Assembly: GCF_021390245.1 (NCBI RefSeq)
Contig: NZ_JAJUXH010000001.1
Coordinates: 434,001-498,000 of the forward strand
DNA length: 64,000 nt
Direction: 5' to 3'
DNA from: Dyadobacter sp. CY323
GTDB lineage: Bacteria > Bacteroidota > Bacteroidia > Cytophagales > Spirosomataceae
Shown: positions 34,250 to 41,790 of the stretch, one piece after another
Position numbering within the stretch: the first letter of the stretch is position 1
Layout: every line of letters begins with the position of its first letter
Notes under the pieces: model-generated
Told to the model about the DNA's origin: nothing
Database searches by the model: none
The model's input: the letters and a program-made list of their open reading frames with translations, nothing else
Translations under genes and position numbers: made by a program

Positions 34250-34416
34250 ACCTCACCCCTCAAAAATCATCTCTATATTCAACATCGCCCCGGCCCGGGC
34301 TCCTGTGGCAACTACAGTCGCAATTCCGCGGAACATGGTGGTGCTGGCCCTGAGTACTGTGTCTTTCATAACCGGTTATAACAAAGGTAGGGGAGTGTCT
34401 CGGATGTGAGACATTC
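34250..34416. repeat. 167-bp repeat, copy C (with the complete hairpin)
   Basis: The third copy. It is the only one in which the hairpin at its end is completed by CCCTACCTTT on the right, so it probably represents the original end of the RHS locus. The 38-codon minus-strand frame is open with an ATG (34369-34253). Confidence 0.95.
34253..34369 (-). other. 38-codon frame inside the 167-bp repeat (status uncertain)
   Basis: On the minus strand the repeat has an open frame MKDTVLRASTTMFRGIATVV, then ATGARAGAMLNIEMIFEG and a TGA. It is open in all three copies, though copy B lacks the ATG. A TACCTTTG box lies 10 bp upstream of the ATG within the hairpin arm. It could be a small peptide gene, the leftover end of an older gene, or chance. 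I do not claim expression. Confidence 0.25.
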
Positions 34417-34426
34417 CCCTACCTTT
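34383..34426. terminator. Bidirectional hairpin terminator after the RHS array
   Basis: AAAGGTAGGGGAGTGTCTC (34383-34401), a 6-nt loop and GAGACATTCCCCTACCTTT (34408-34426) pair over 19 bp with one mismatch. It lies between the convergent RHS array and the cytochrome gene. The stem is flanked by A and T runs on each side, so it can end transcripts from both directions. Confidence 0.75.
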
Positions 34427-34442
34427 GATTTCCTGTCCAGTA

Positions 34443-36761
34443 TCAGATGCCGTTTAACTCGGCTTCTGTAAATGCCTTTTCCCTGCCGGTCAGTTTCGTG
34501 CGCATTTTAACAACTTCCTCCGTGGTGACCTTGTCCGCATTGTTTCTCCACGATTTCCTGATGAAGCTCAGCAACTGCGCAATGTCCTCGCTGGGCATAT
34601 CCTTATCATAACCGATCCCGGGCATATCACCACTCACTTCGGGGGTTTGGTACACATGACCGTTTACTTTAACCGGCCCGGTAAGACCAAAAAGTACAAT
34701 GGAGATCAGCTTGTCTTTATTGCCGGTTACCCACTCCGACTGGTTCAATGGGGGAGCGAGTGATTTCACGCCGCCACCGTCCGGACCATGGCACGTCTGA
34801 CAAATGGACGTGAACAATGCTTCGCCTTTTGGAAATTCTTTTTTCAATACCTCCGGATTCCGGTTATTCTGTGCACTTTTTACTGCTGTTACAACGCGTG
34901 TCAGCTGTTTGTTCAGGAGGGAATTCGGGTCACCTGCCGAGGCAAGTAGCTCGCTCTGAAATGGTTCTTCACGATCTTGTAAATTACTGATTACCGCATC
35001 GGCCACATACCGGTTGTTCGGATATTTCGCCGCTAGTTTGGTTAGTAGATTCTTCGATGCCGTGGTATCTATCGCCTCAATGCGTTTGCTGATAAAAGCA
35101 ATATATGGAGCCGCCAGCGTATCGTTATTGTCGATCAGGCCGTCAAATGCAGATGCGAATTGCTTGTACGAACCGGGCGTCAATACTGCCGGGGTGGCCG
35201 ATAATCCCTGCATTTTGTAAACCCAGGACGATTGCCCGATCCATGCCATTACCTCTTCCGGTTTCAATGAATTTAAGCCTTCTAAGGTCCACAATGCATG
35301 AATTGCCAGCAATGGATTGGCAGTTTGCTTAATCGCCTCGCGCAATGCGGGTACCGTTTGATTGTATTTTCCATCCACCAGCTTTTGCTGCGCTCGGTCG
35401 CGGACCCAGCCATTTGCATGTCCGAGCAAGGCGACGAGCTTATTCGCATCGTCCGGGATCAGCACTGGTTTTGCAGAGGTATTTTTTGGAACAACCTTGT
35501 AAATCCGACCGGCGGAAAGTGGCTGAGTAAGGTCACGTTTCCCGATCTGGTCTTTGAGGTATGGTGTCAGGTAGGTTTTATGCTGGATAATTCCGCGGTA
35601 CATATCGAGGATGTACATGGCGCCGTCGGGTGCATTGTAAAGACTCACCGGGCGGAAACGCTCATCGGTACTGGCCAGGAACTCTCTGCCTTTGTAAGCC
35701 TGCTGACCTTTAACCACATACCCGTTTTCAGCAAGAATATTGCGTTTGATCAGGTTTGCGGAAGGTTCGGGGACAAATGCATTGAACTGGAACGATTTGT
35801 CGAACAAGTCTCCTCTGTAAACCACGGGGCCCGCCGCTGCTGTGAAATCATTGAGACGCAGGCTATCGTCAAGGATATTTTTCATATAGCCGCGGTTCAC
35901 GCCTGGCGTGGGGTGCAGCGGATATACTTTGTTGTTGGCGACTGCTTTCTCGTTGTAACCCGCAACACCTCTTTGATTTTTATTCCAGGCTCCGAGACCG
36001 GCCGGGAAATAGTCGCCGAGCAGGTTCTGTGAATTATTATTATAGTAAAGTCTGCCGTAATTGTCCTGGCAAATTCCCCACTGTCCGCGGAAATGCGTAT
36101 GCTCGATCACCCATTTGCCACTCACTTTGCGATAGCGTTTGTCTGATTTTGCATTGTAAATCCAGTTATCCATGGCGCGCAAAAGGCCATTTGGCTGGTG
36201 TTCGACGTTTCCACCTTCGGTATATTTAGGATCGACCAAAACTCTTTTACCTACCTTGTCATTTTTAATTTCGTAAAACCAGAGATTGGTCGGTTCGGCA
36301 ACCAGTATCCCGTTGTCAATCAGGCATATGGCGCGAGGAAGTGTCAATGAGTCGATGATTACTTTCCGGTCGTCGTAAACGCCATCCTGATTTTTGTCTT
36401 CCAGGATCACGATGTTGCCGTTCGGAATTTCTTCACCCGTACCAATGGTATCAGGCATGTAGCCGGTCATTTCTACCACCCACATTCTGGCTTTGTCATC
36501 AAACTGCATAGCCACCGGAGAGCTGACCAGAGGTTCCGAAGCGACAAGTTTCACCTCAAAACCTGCTTCCACCTGCATTTTGGCAATGGTGTTTTCCGGT
36601 TTTATAAAAGGCGATAATCCAGGTGCAGCAGCTGGCGCATCTTCTTGTTTAGCAACTTCGGCAGCCGTTGACTGGTTGGTAACGGTTTGCTTATTTGTTT
36701 TACAATAAAAAAGTGTAAACGAAATGGAAAGGAATAGGAAAGGATAACTGTACTTTTTCAT
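34443..36761 (-). CDS. Lipoprotein with PVC-type dehydrogenase propeller and cytochrome c domain
   Basis: A 772-residue periplasmic protein. The N-terminus (KKYSYPFLFLSISFTLFYC) is a lipoprotein signal ending at a Cys. Residues about 55-430 form the beta-propeller seen in membrane-bound dehydrogenase-like proteins (MQVEAGFEVKLVASEPLV, GNIVILEDKNQDGVYDDR, HFRGQWGICQDNYGRLYYNN). Residues about 440-620 look like HEAT-type helical repeats, and about 635-745 is a class I cytochrome c with a heme motif C654-Q-T-C657-H658 and GDMPGIGYDKDMPSEDIAQL near the Met ligand. Related proteins pass electrons from an unknown, probably sugar-type substrate. It follows an MFS sugar-acid-type transporter by 10 nt, which supports a shared catabolic role. 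Confidence 0.88.
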   Translation of the reverse strand: MKKYSYPFLFLSISFTLFYCKTNKQTVTNQSTAAEVAKQEDAPAAAPGLSPFIKPENTIAKMQVEAGFEVKLVASEPLVSSPVAMQFDDKARMWVVEMTGYMPDTIGTGEEIPNGNIVILEDKNQDGVYDDRKVIIDSLTLPRAICLIDNGILVAEPTNLWFYEIKNDKVGKRVLVDPKYTEGGNVEHQPNGLLRAMDNWIYNAKSDKRYRKVSGKWVIEHTHFRGQWGICQDNYGRLYYNNNSQNLLGDYFPAGLGAWNKNQRGVAGYNEKAVANNKVYPLHPTPGVNRGYMKNILDDSLRLNDFTAAAGPVVYRGDLFDKSFQFNAFVPEPSANLIKRNILAENGYVVKGQQAYKGREFLASTDERFRPVSLYNAPDGAMYILDMYRGIIQHKTYLTPYLKDQIGKRDLTQPLSAGRIYKVVPKNTSAKPVLIPDDANKLVALLGHANGWVRDRAQQKLVDGKYNQTVPALREAIKQTANPLLAIHALWTLEGLNSLKPEEVMAWIGQSSWVYKMQGLSATPAVLTPGSYKQFASAFDGLIDNNDTLAAPYIAFISKRIEAIDTTASKNLLTKLAAKYPNNRYVADAVISNLQDREEPFQSELLASAGDPNSLLNKQLTRVVTAVKSAQNNRNPEVLKKEFPKGEALFTSICQTCHGPDGGGVKSLAPPLNQSEWVTGNKDKLISIVLFGLTGPVKVNGHVYQTPEVSGDMPGIGYDKDMPSEDIAQLLSFIRKSWRNNADKVTTEEVVKMRTKLTGREKAFTEAELNGI

Positions 36762-36771
36762 TTATCGCGTA

Positions 36772-38073
36772 TTATTTCAACTTTAACGATTCTTCGACTG
36801 GTTTCATATTGGTGGTGAGGAAATGTATGATCAACCAGGCTACCATATAAGCTAATCCGCAGATAATGAATAAAATGTTATACCCGGCACCAATGTTACC
36901 CAACAGTTTGTAATGGTCAAGCAAAGCCCCGACGAGCAATGGGAAAAATGTGGAGCCCAGAGATCCGGCCATTCCGCCGATTCCTACCACAGAACTCACC
37001 GCTCTTTTTGGAAAAAGATCGGAAACGATGGTGAAAATGTTGGCGCTCCAAGCCTGGTGAGCGGCGGTGGCAATACTGATAATCCCCACTACAACCCAGA
37101 TATCCGTTGCAAACTGGGCAAGAATGATCGGTAAAACCGCGAATGCAACGATGAGTAAGGTTGTTTTTCTGGCACGCAAAGGTGCCCATCCTTTTTTAAT
37201 AAGGTGAGATGACAGATACCCGCCGGCGATACTGCCGATGGTAGTAGCGGTATAAACGATCGCCAAATGCAGACTCGGCTTTTTGAGATCCAATGAAAAA
37301 GTGGTCGCGAAATAAGATGGCAGCCAGAATAGGAAAAACCACCAAACCGGATCGGTCAGGAATTTACCAACGATGAAAACCCAGGATTGACGTAGGGTCA
37401 GCAACTTGGTCCAGTGAATCGGCGTTTGGTCCGTGGTAGCCACATCTTCGTCATCGCTATGGATAAACGCGAACTCTTCCGCGGTGATCTTTTTATGACG
37501 GGACGGGATTTCATAGAATATCCACCAGAAAACCAGCCAGATAAAGCCCAGCGCACCGGTGATCAGAAACGCTTCTTTCCATCCATATGCACCGAGCAGC
37601 CAGGGAACCAGAATGGGTGCAGCAACCGCTCCAATGCTGGTGCCGGAGTTGAATATACCCGTCGCGAGCGCACGCTGCTGTCTCGGGAACCATTCGGCGG
37701 TTGCTTTTACAGCAGCCGGAAAGTTACCTGCTTCGCCTAAGCCCAAAAGTGCCCTCACCGCAGCAAAACCTGCCGTGCTGCCAACAAATGCGTGTAAAAC
37801 AGCTGCAATGCTCCATATTACAATGGATACTGCATAGCCCATTTTCGAGCCTATTTTATCAATGATATTACCAAAAACGATGTATCCTGCAGCGTAAAAA
37901 CCCGCGAAGATCATCACGATATTGGCGTAGTCGGTTTCCGTCCAGTTAAATTCGGTTTCAAGTGTGGGTTTTAACAATCCGAGAATCTGTCTGTCGATGT
38001 AATTGATTGTGGTTGCAAAGAAGAGTAATGCACAAATAAGCCAGCGGTAGTTACCAATTTTGGGTTGTTCCAT
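36772..38073 (-). CDS. MFS transporter, anion:cation symporter (ExuT-like) type
   Basis: A 433-residue inner-membrane transporter with 12 predicted helices. Family marks include YIDRQILGLLKPTLETEFNW at helix 1, GEAGNFPAAVKATAEWFP after helix 4 and GIFNSGTSIGAVAAPILVPW in helix 5, the pattern of hexuronate/glucarate-type symporters. It probably imports a sugar acid with protons; the exact substrate is inferred from family only. It is the first gene of a pair with the cytochrome c lipoprotein downstream (10-nt gap). Upstream is a 180-nt gap that holds the terminator of surE and the promoter of this pair; no perfect promoter motif was seen. Confidence 0.9.
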   Translation of the reverse strand: MEQPKIGNYRWLICALLFFATTINYIDRQILGLLKPTLETEFNWTETDYANIVMIFAGFYAAGYIVFGNIIDKIGSKMGYAVSIVIWSIAAVLHAFVGSTAGFAAVRALLGLGEAGNFPAAVKATAEWFPRQQRALATGIFNSGTSIGAVAAPILVPWLLGAYGWKEAFLITGALGFIWLVFWWIFYEIPSRHKKITAEEFAFIHSDDEDVATTDQTPIHWTKLLTLRQSWVFIVGKFLTDPVWWFFLFWLPSYFATTFSLDLKKPSLHLAIVYTATTIGSIAGGYLSSHLIKKGWAPLRARKTTLLIVAFAVLPIILAQFATDIWVVVGIISIATAAHQAWSANIFTIVSDLFPKRAVSSVVGIGGMAGSLGSTFFPLLVGALLDHYKLLGNIGAGYNILFIICGLAYMVAWLIIHFLTTNMKPVEESLKLK

Positions 38074-38183
38074 AATGAGGATAAACTGATTTCTTGGATT
38101 CAGGGAATGAAAAAAATGACTGTCTGCATGTAAGACTGTTTTTTGGCCGTTCTACCCCTTAATTGAACTACAAAGACTTCAAT

Positions 38184-38216
38184 AAAAAAGAATCCTGCCG
38201 ATGTGCGACAGGATTC
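38184..38216 (-). terminator. Rho-independent terminator after surE
   Basis: GAATCCTG (38190-38197) pairs with CAGGATTC (38209-38216), extended by a two-base stem after one mismatch. On the minus strand the stem is followed by CTTTTTTATT. It lies 37 nt beyond the surE stop. Confidence 0.75.
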
Positions 38217-38252
38217 CGGTATTCGTATAGTGCGGTATGTTAGCTTTTTAGA

Positions 38253-39011
38253 TCAACTAACGTTTTGTGGCGTCACACTCTCAATCGGGTAGGCCAGTTG
38301 GGCTTTCAGCAGCTCAGCTTCATTGGTAAGATCCAAACGAAGCGGAGTGATGGATACAAAATGGTTTTCAATTGCCCACCGGTCCGTTCCTTCTTCGGCG
38401 GGTTCCAGCGGGATCACGGTAAACCAGTAATGCTTCCTTCCCATGGGGTCGAGGCCGGGGACGATGTTGTTATCATAAAGCCTCACCGACTGGCGGGTCC
38501 AGCGCACACCTTGCGGGTTATGCGGGAAATTCACATTGATGAGATTTAAATGCGGGTTATTGAAAAGCAGATGCAACGTCTTTTCGACAAACGGATCCAG
38601 CGCGTCGAAATCAGGCTCAATGTCCGTCGGCGTGCTTAATGCAATTCCTTTTAACCCAAAAAGAACAGCCTGTTTCGCAGCGGCAAGCGTTCCGGAGTGC
38701 CACATGGCATTACCCAGATTCGGTCCCATGTTGATCCCCGAAAGAACTACATCCGGTTTGTCCCACAAATGTTGCCCCAATGCAACACAATCGGCCGGCG
38801 TCCCATTTACCCGGTATGCTTCAATTCCGCCGAAATCGACAGGGGATTTTTTATAAGATAATGGTCTGGATGCTGTTATCGCGTGCCCCATGGAGGATTG
38901 CTCTACGTCAGGAGCGACAATTTTTACTTCCCCGAACCTTGCTGCAATTTTCGCCAGTGCAGCAATTCCAGGACTATATATTCCATCGTCGTTTGTTACC
39001 AGGATTTTCAT
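38253..39011 (-). CDS. surE: 5'/3'-nucleotidase SurE
   Basis: A metal-dependent nucleoside monophosphate phosphatase of about 252 residues. I start it at the ATG at 39011 (MKILVTNDDGIYSPGI), which matches the family N-terminus exactly; the frame extends 20 codons further upstream but that part is not family-like. The metal site is Asp8-Asp9, with Ser and Asn in the SSMGHAITAS and SGINMGPNLGNAMWHSGT segments. It acts in the cytoplasm on 5' and 3' nucleotides and may help survival in stationary phase. It is divergent from the lipid kinase gene (84-nt gap) and ends before a good terminator. Confidence 0.95.
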   Translation of the reverse strand: MKILVTNDDGIYSPGIAALAKIAARFGEVKIVAPDVEQSSMGHAITASRPLSYKKSPVDFGGIEAYRVNGTPADCVALGQHLWDKPDVVLSGINMGPNLGNAMWHSGTLAAAKQAVLFGLKGIALSTPTDIEPDFDALDPFVEKTLHLLFNNPHLNLINVNFPHNPQGVRWTRQSVRLYDNNIVPGLDPMGRKHYWFTVIPLEPAEEGTDRWAIENHFVSITPLRLDLTNEAELLKAQLAYPIESVTPQNVS

Positions 39012-39095
39012 AAGCTGTGCAATTTTTTTGAAAACCCTAATAAAATTATGCCTGGTATGTTTTTTGTTCACCCGCTTTAATCCTAGTTATCTTCT

Positions 39096-40001
39096 ATGAA
39101 AAAAGTCAACCTGTTGCACAACCCCACAGCGGGGGATAATGATTTTACAAAGAAAGAATTGGCGAAGCTGATTAAAGAAGAAGGTTTTGAATGCTCCTAC
39201 GCATCAGTAAAGGAAGAGGGTTGGGACAATTTTAATGATGAGACGGATTTCCTGGTCGTAGCGGGAGGAGATGGTACCGTTCGGCGAATCGCCAAAGCAT
39301 TGATGAGAAGGCGGGTTTTGGATAAGCAATTTCCTGTTGCGCTGCTGCCGCACGGGACTGCAAACAACATCGCTGCTGCTCTCGGAATCGGAGGCGAGGT
39401 AAGAGATATCGTGAAGAAGTGGCACCATCATCATCTCAAACCGTTTGACATCGGAAAAATACGGGGAGCGGAGGGTGACCTTTTCTTTCTGGAGGGTTTT
39501 GGTTATGGGATTTTCCCGCGTCTGATGAAGGTAATGGATAAAATGAGGGAGGAAGACATTGGTACCACCGTGGAGGAAAAGCTTAAAACGGCAAGGATAA
39601 AACTCGCTGATCTTGCCGGTGACTTCGAAGCCAGACCTTGCCGGATCGTCGCCGATGGGAAAGAGTATTCGGACAATTACCTGATGGTGGAGATTATGAA
39701 TATCAGGTCTATCGGGCCGAATCTCGTTCTCGCGCCGCATGCTGATCCCGGGGATGGCTGGTTTAATGTGGCAATGGTTGCCGAATCGCAACGCCCGAGG
39801 TTCGAGTCTTACTTACAGGCCCTTGCAAATGGGGAGAAACATGAGTTTGACTTCACCGCCATTCAAGCCAGGAACATTACAATAACCTGCGAATTCAAAG
39901 AATTTCACGCTGACGATGAACGTATGAAGTCAGAAGAACCGTTGGAAATCAATGTCGAATTATTGGAATCGAAGATGCAATTCGTCGTAACAGACAAATG
40001 A
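39096..40001 (+). CDS. Diacylglycerol kinase family lipid kinase (YegS/BmrU-like)
   Basis: A 301-residue cytoplasmic kinase of the DAGK_cat superfamily. The ATP-binding part shows MKKVNLLHNPTAGDNDF at the start, the glycine-rich VVAGGDGTVRRIAKAL near residues 52-67, and LLPHGTANNIAAALGI. The C-terminal beta-rich domain carries FFLEGFGYGIFPRLM and LAPHADPGDGWFNVAMV, as in YegS. Family members phosphorylate diacylglycerol, phosphatidylglycerol or sphingoid lipids, so the exact lipid is open. It is divergent from surE and convergent with the DinB-type gene, whose stop lies 9 nt away. Confidence 0.9.
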   Translation: MKKVNLLHNPTAGDNDFTKKELAKLIKEEGFECSYASVKEEGWDNFNDETDFLVVAGGDGTVRRIAKALMRRRVLDKQFPVALLPHGTANNIAAALGIGGEVRDIVKKWHHHHLKPFDIGKIRGAEGDLFFLEGFGYGIFPRLMKVMDKMREEDIGTTVEEKLKTARIKLADLAGDFEARPCRIVADGKEYSDNYLMVEIMNIRSIGPNLVLAPHADPGDGWFNVAMVAESQRPRFESYLQALANGEKHEFDFTAIQARNITITCEFKEFHADDERMKSEEPLEINVELLESKMQFVVTDK

Positions 40002-40010
40002 TCTGACGAC

Positions 40011-40835
40011 TTACGCCATGACCGCAATCAGGTTTAAAGAAACCAGGGCAAGCTGCTGGTCGCCGGTCAATTTGGATGTTTCGAATGCTTCCGTGGAAGT
40101 TATTGCTTTTGTGAAAAGCTTCCATGCGATCTCCGCCGGAATGAGGATTCCTGCATTCGGTCCGGCTAACGGAGCTTTTTCAATCTGCCAGCCACTTTGG
40201 TTTTTTATCAGGTACCAATTGAGTTGCTCGTTTTGGAGACTAATGCCAATTTCAATACAGGTACCTGTTTTGGCATCCGTATTTCGGTAAGTATGGGGCA
40301 AACCCCGCAATAAGGTCTCGATGAAAGGATAATACAGTGTGCGTTCCATGATGCCCGGCCGGCCGACTGCCTCACGGATCTGTTGCTGATGGTGCCATTT
40401 TTCGGTGTATTCGCGGGCAATGTGAAACCAGTTTTCAGAGGTTTCTTCACCCGCCCACGAAACGGGAAAAATCGCCTGCGAATGCAAATCCTGCCCGGCC
40501 ATGATTTCGGAATACTGTTTGCCGGTTGATTCCAGCAGCTCAATAAGTAAAGCCGTACTTAATCGTTTCGTAGCTTTTACCCAATCCGCATTATACTGGT
40601 TCAGAAATGCCACGAGGTCCGCATACGAGTGGATTTCGCGGTCGGGAGGCATACTGTGACGGTCCCTGTAAAGCGAAATCGTCCGCATATTCCCATCCAG
40701 CAGATGTGACGCGACATCTTTCACAGTCCACTGCCTGGCCACGGTCGGTTTATTCCAATCTCCTGGTTCAAGCGATTTCAGAAGCGTGATGAGTTTCTGA
40801 TCCAGAATGGGGAAAATAGGAATGGTATTGGTCAT
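40011..40835 (-). CDS. DinB/maleylpyruvate isomerase-like metal-binding protein
   Basis: A 274-residue protein of the DinB-like four-helix superfamily with the maleylpyruvate-isomerase N-terminal domain (WNKPTVARQWTVKDVASHLLDG). The likely metal ligands are His41 or so in VASHLLDG and the His pair in YTEKWHHQQQIREAVGRPG. A C-terminal domain of about 90 residues follows (NEQLNWYLIKNQSGWQIEKA, an SCP2-like sterol-carrier fold by pattern). Such proteins use thiol cofactors in actinobacteria; in Bacteroidota the role is unknown. It is convergent with the lipid kinase, and upstream is a 145-nt gap with a promoter for the divergent Anbu-type gene. Confidence 0.75.
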   Translation of the reverse strand: MTNTIPIFPILDQKLITLLKSLEPGDWNKPTVARQWTVKDVASHLLDGNMRTISLYRDRHSMPPDREIHSYADLVAFLNQYNADWVKATKRLSTALLIELLESTGKQYSEIMAGQDLHSQAIFPVSWAGEETSENWFHIAREYTEKWHHQQQIREAVGRPGIMERTLYYPFIETLLRGLPHTYRNTDAKTGTCIEIGISLQNEQLNWYLIKNQSGWQIEKAPLAGPNAGILIPAEIAWKLFTKAITSTEAFETSKLTGDQQLALVSLNLIAVMA

Positions 40836-40917
40836 GAAAAGTCATTTTGGCAAAACGCAATTTTAAAAATTAATCACGAAAAACGGACTTTTTTAACTTC
40901 TTCATTGCCTGATTTGG

Positions 40918-40925
40918 TACTTTTG
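40918..40925 (+). promoter_or_regulatory. -7 box (TACTTTTG) of the Anbu-type gene
   Basis: TACTTTTG matches TAnnTTTG exactly and lies 76 nt before the ATG at 41002. The -33 element is weak (a T-rich run TTTTTTAAC about 20 nt upstream). This is one of the better promoter candidates in the window. Confidence 0.42.
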
Positions 40926-41001
40926 AGGCTAGTTTAAGTAGGTATCGGGTCAAAATGAGCGCTTAACAGGCACTTTCCCGGTGTTATCAAAAGAAGAAAA
41001 A

Positions 41002-41739
41002 ATGACTTATTGTTTAGGAATAAAAGTAAAAGAAGGCTTGGTCGCCATTGCCGACACCCGGATCACCGCAGGCACAAGTACTACTGTAAAAAGGAAAATG
41101 TATGTGACCCAAAAGGATAACTATTCGATGTTCATCATGACGAGCGGCCTGCGTTCGGTGAGGGATAAAGCGGTACATTATTTTGAAGACATGATCAGCG
41201 AAGGTGTGGTGTATAACAAGCTTTATAAGGCTGTAAATGCATTTGGCGAGCAGATCAAACGGGTGGCAGAGGAAGATAAAGCCAACCTGGAACGTTCCGG
41301 TTTTAAGTTTAATCTCAATACAATCGTCGGTGGGCAGCTGAAAGATGATACCGATCACAAGCTTTTCTTATTGTATTCGGAAGGCAATTGGGTGGAGCTG
41401 GACGAAGGTTCTCCGTATGTGATCATTGGGAATTCGGGTCAGGGCAAAGCGATTCTGAACCGGGTTTTGAATGATAACTCCACGATGAAACAGGCTTTGA
41501 AAGCCGGCTTTTTGTCTTTTGATTCTACGCGGGTCAGTAACAATGACGTCGACTTCCCGATTGATGTGGTTTTATATAAAAAGAACAGTTTCTCAATTGT
41601 TGAACACCGTTACGAACGGGAAGATCTGCAGCAGATCGCTCAATTATGGGCTGATAAGCTCAAACAGGCGTTAGATGACATCCCCGAAGAATGGATGGAT
41701 CAGACTTTTGATAAAATCCCGGCCGTCGCGCCGGAATAA
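41002..41739 (+). CDS. Anbu-type proteasome-related Ntn-hydrolase
   Basis: About 245 residues from the ATG at 41002, which has AAGAAGAAAAA just upstream; an in-frame GTG at 40981 is less likely because the family begins MTYCLG with Thr2 as nucleophile. The sequence MTYCLGIKVKEGLVAIADTR, then ITAGTSTTVKRKMYV, and the GNSGQGKAILNRVL segment fit the ancestral beta-subunit (Anbu) branch of the proteasome fold. Anbu proteins form open helical or ring assemblies; the substrate is unsettled. In many bacteria Anbu is in an operon with transglutaminase-like, alpha-E and ATP-grasp genes, but here it stands alone. Its stop codon lies inside a perfect terminator palindrome. Confidence 0.86.
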   Translation: MTYCLGIKVKEGLVAIADTRITAGTSTTVKRKMYVTQKDNYSMFIMTSGLRSVRDKAVHYFEDMISEGVVYNKLYKAVNAFGEQIKRVAEEDKANLERSGFKFNLNTIVGGQLKDDTDHKLFLLYSEGNWVELDEGSPYVIIGNSGQGKAILNRVLNDNSTMKQALKAGFLSFDSTRVSNNDVDFPIDVVLYKKNSFSIVEHRYEREDLQQIAQLWADKLKQALDDIPEEWMDQTFDKIPAVAPE

Positions 41740-41782
41740 CAAATGGGGCCGCTGAAAATTTTCAGCGGCCCCATTTGTTATT
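41735..41782. terminator. Perfect 48-bp palindromic terminator
   Basis: A 24-bp arm (AATAACAAATGGGGCCGCTG then AAAA) is followed directly by its exact reverse complement. It includes the stop codon of the Anbu-type gene (41737-41739) and ends 8 nt before the stop of the convergent M28 peptidase gene. The GC-rich middle with A and T ends fits a bidirectional intrinsic terminator. Confidence 0.88.
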
Positions 41783-41790
41783 GTTTCTGG

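Larger units (their letters stand above)
30570..34416 (+). repeat. Tandem array of three RHS core-tip-immunity-repeat units
   Basis: Unit 1 (30570-32097), unit 2 (32098-33328) and unit 3 (33329-34416) each begin with the same piece of the RHS core (from YVADTLTVKYAGAFEYNQ) and end with the same 167-bp repeat. Over the first 160 bp or so of core I count only about three substitutions between copies. Between core and repeat each unit has its own tip and small downstream gene. Units 2 and 3 lack internal core/linker segments present in unit 1 (about 580 bp and about 150 bp). The unit boundary is at the same base in both junctions. This is direct sequence evidence of tandem duplication followed by replacement of the tip. 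Confidence 0.9.

Noticed and set aside
31931..34416. CRISPR array or MITE as explanation for the 167-bp repeats
   Set aside because: The repeats are too long and too far apart for CRISPR, there are no cas genes, and they have no terminal inverted repeats or target duplications; they always travel as the end of a core-tip-gene unit.
30570..34416. Insertion sequence or integron-like cassette array
   Set aside because: No transposase, integrase or attC-like site is visible; the units carry RHS core homology, which is enough for ordinary recombination.
24855..34416. Type VI secretion RHS effector locus
   Set aside because: No VgrG, PAAR, EagR-type chaperone or T6SS structural gene is present, and both RHS proteins start with Sec signal peptides.
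35298..36032. 244-codon open frame antisense to the cytochrome lipoprotein gene
   Set aside because: The opposite strand has a well-supported propeller and heme motif; the antisense product is Cys/His/Val-rich with no motif.
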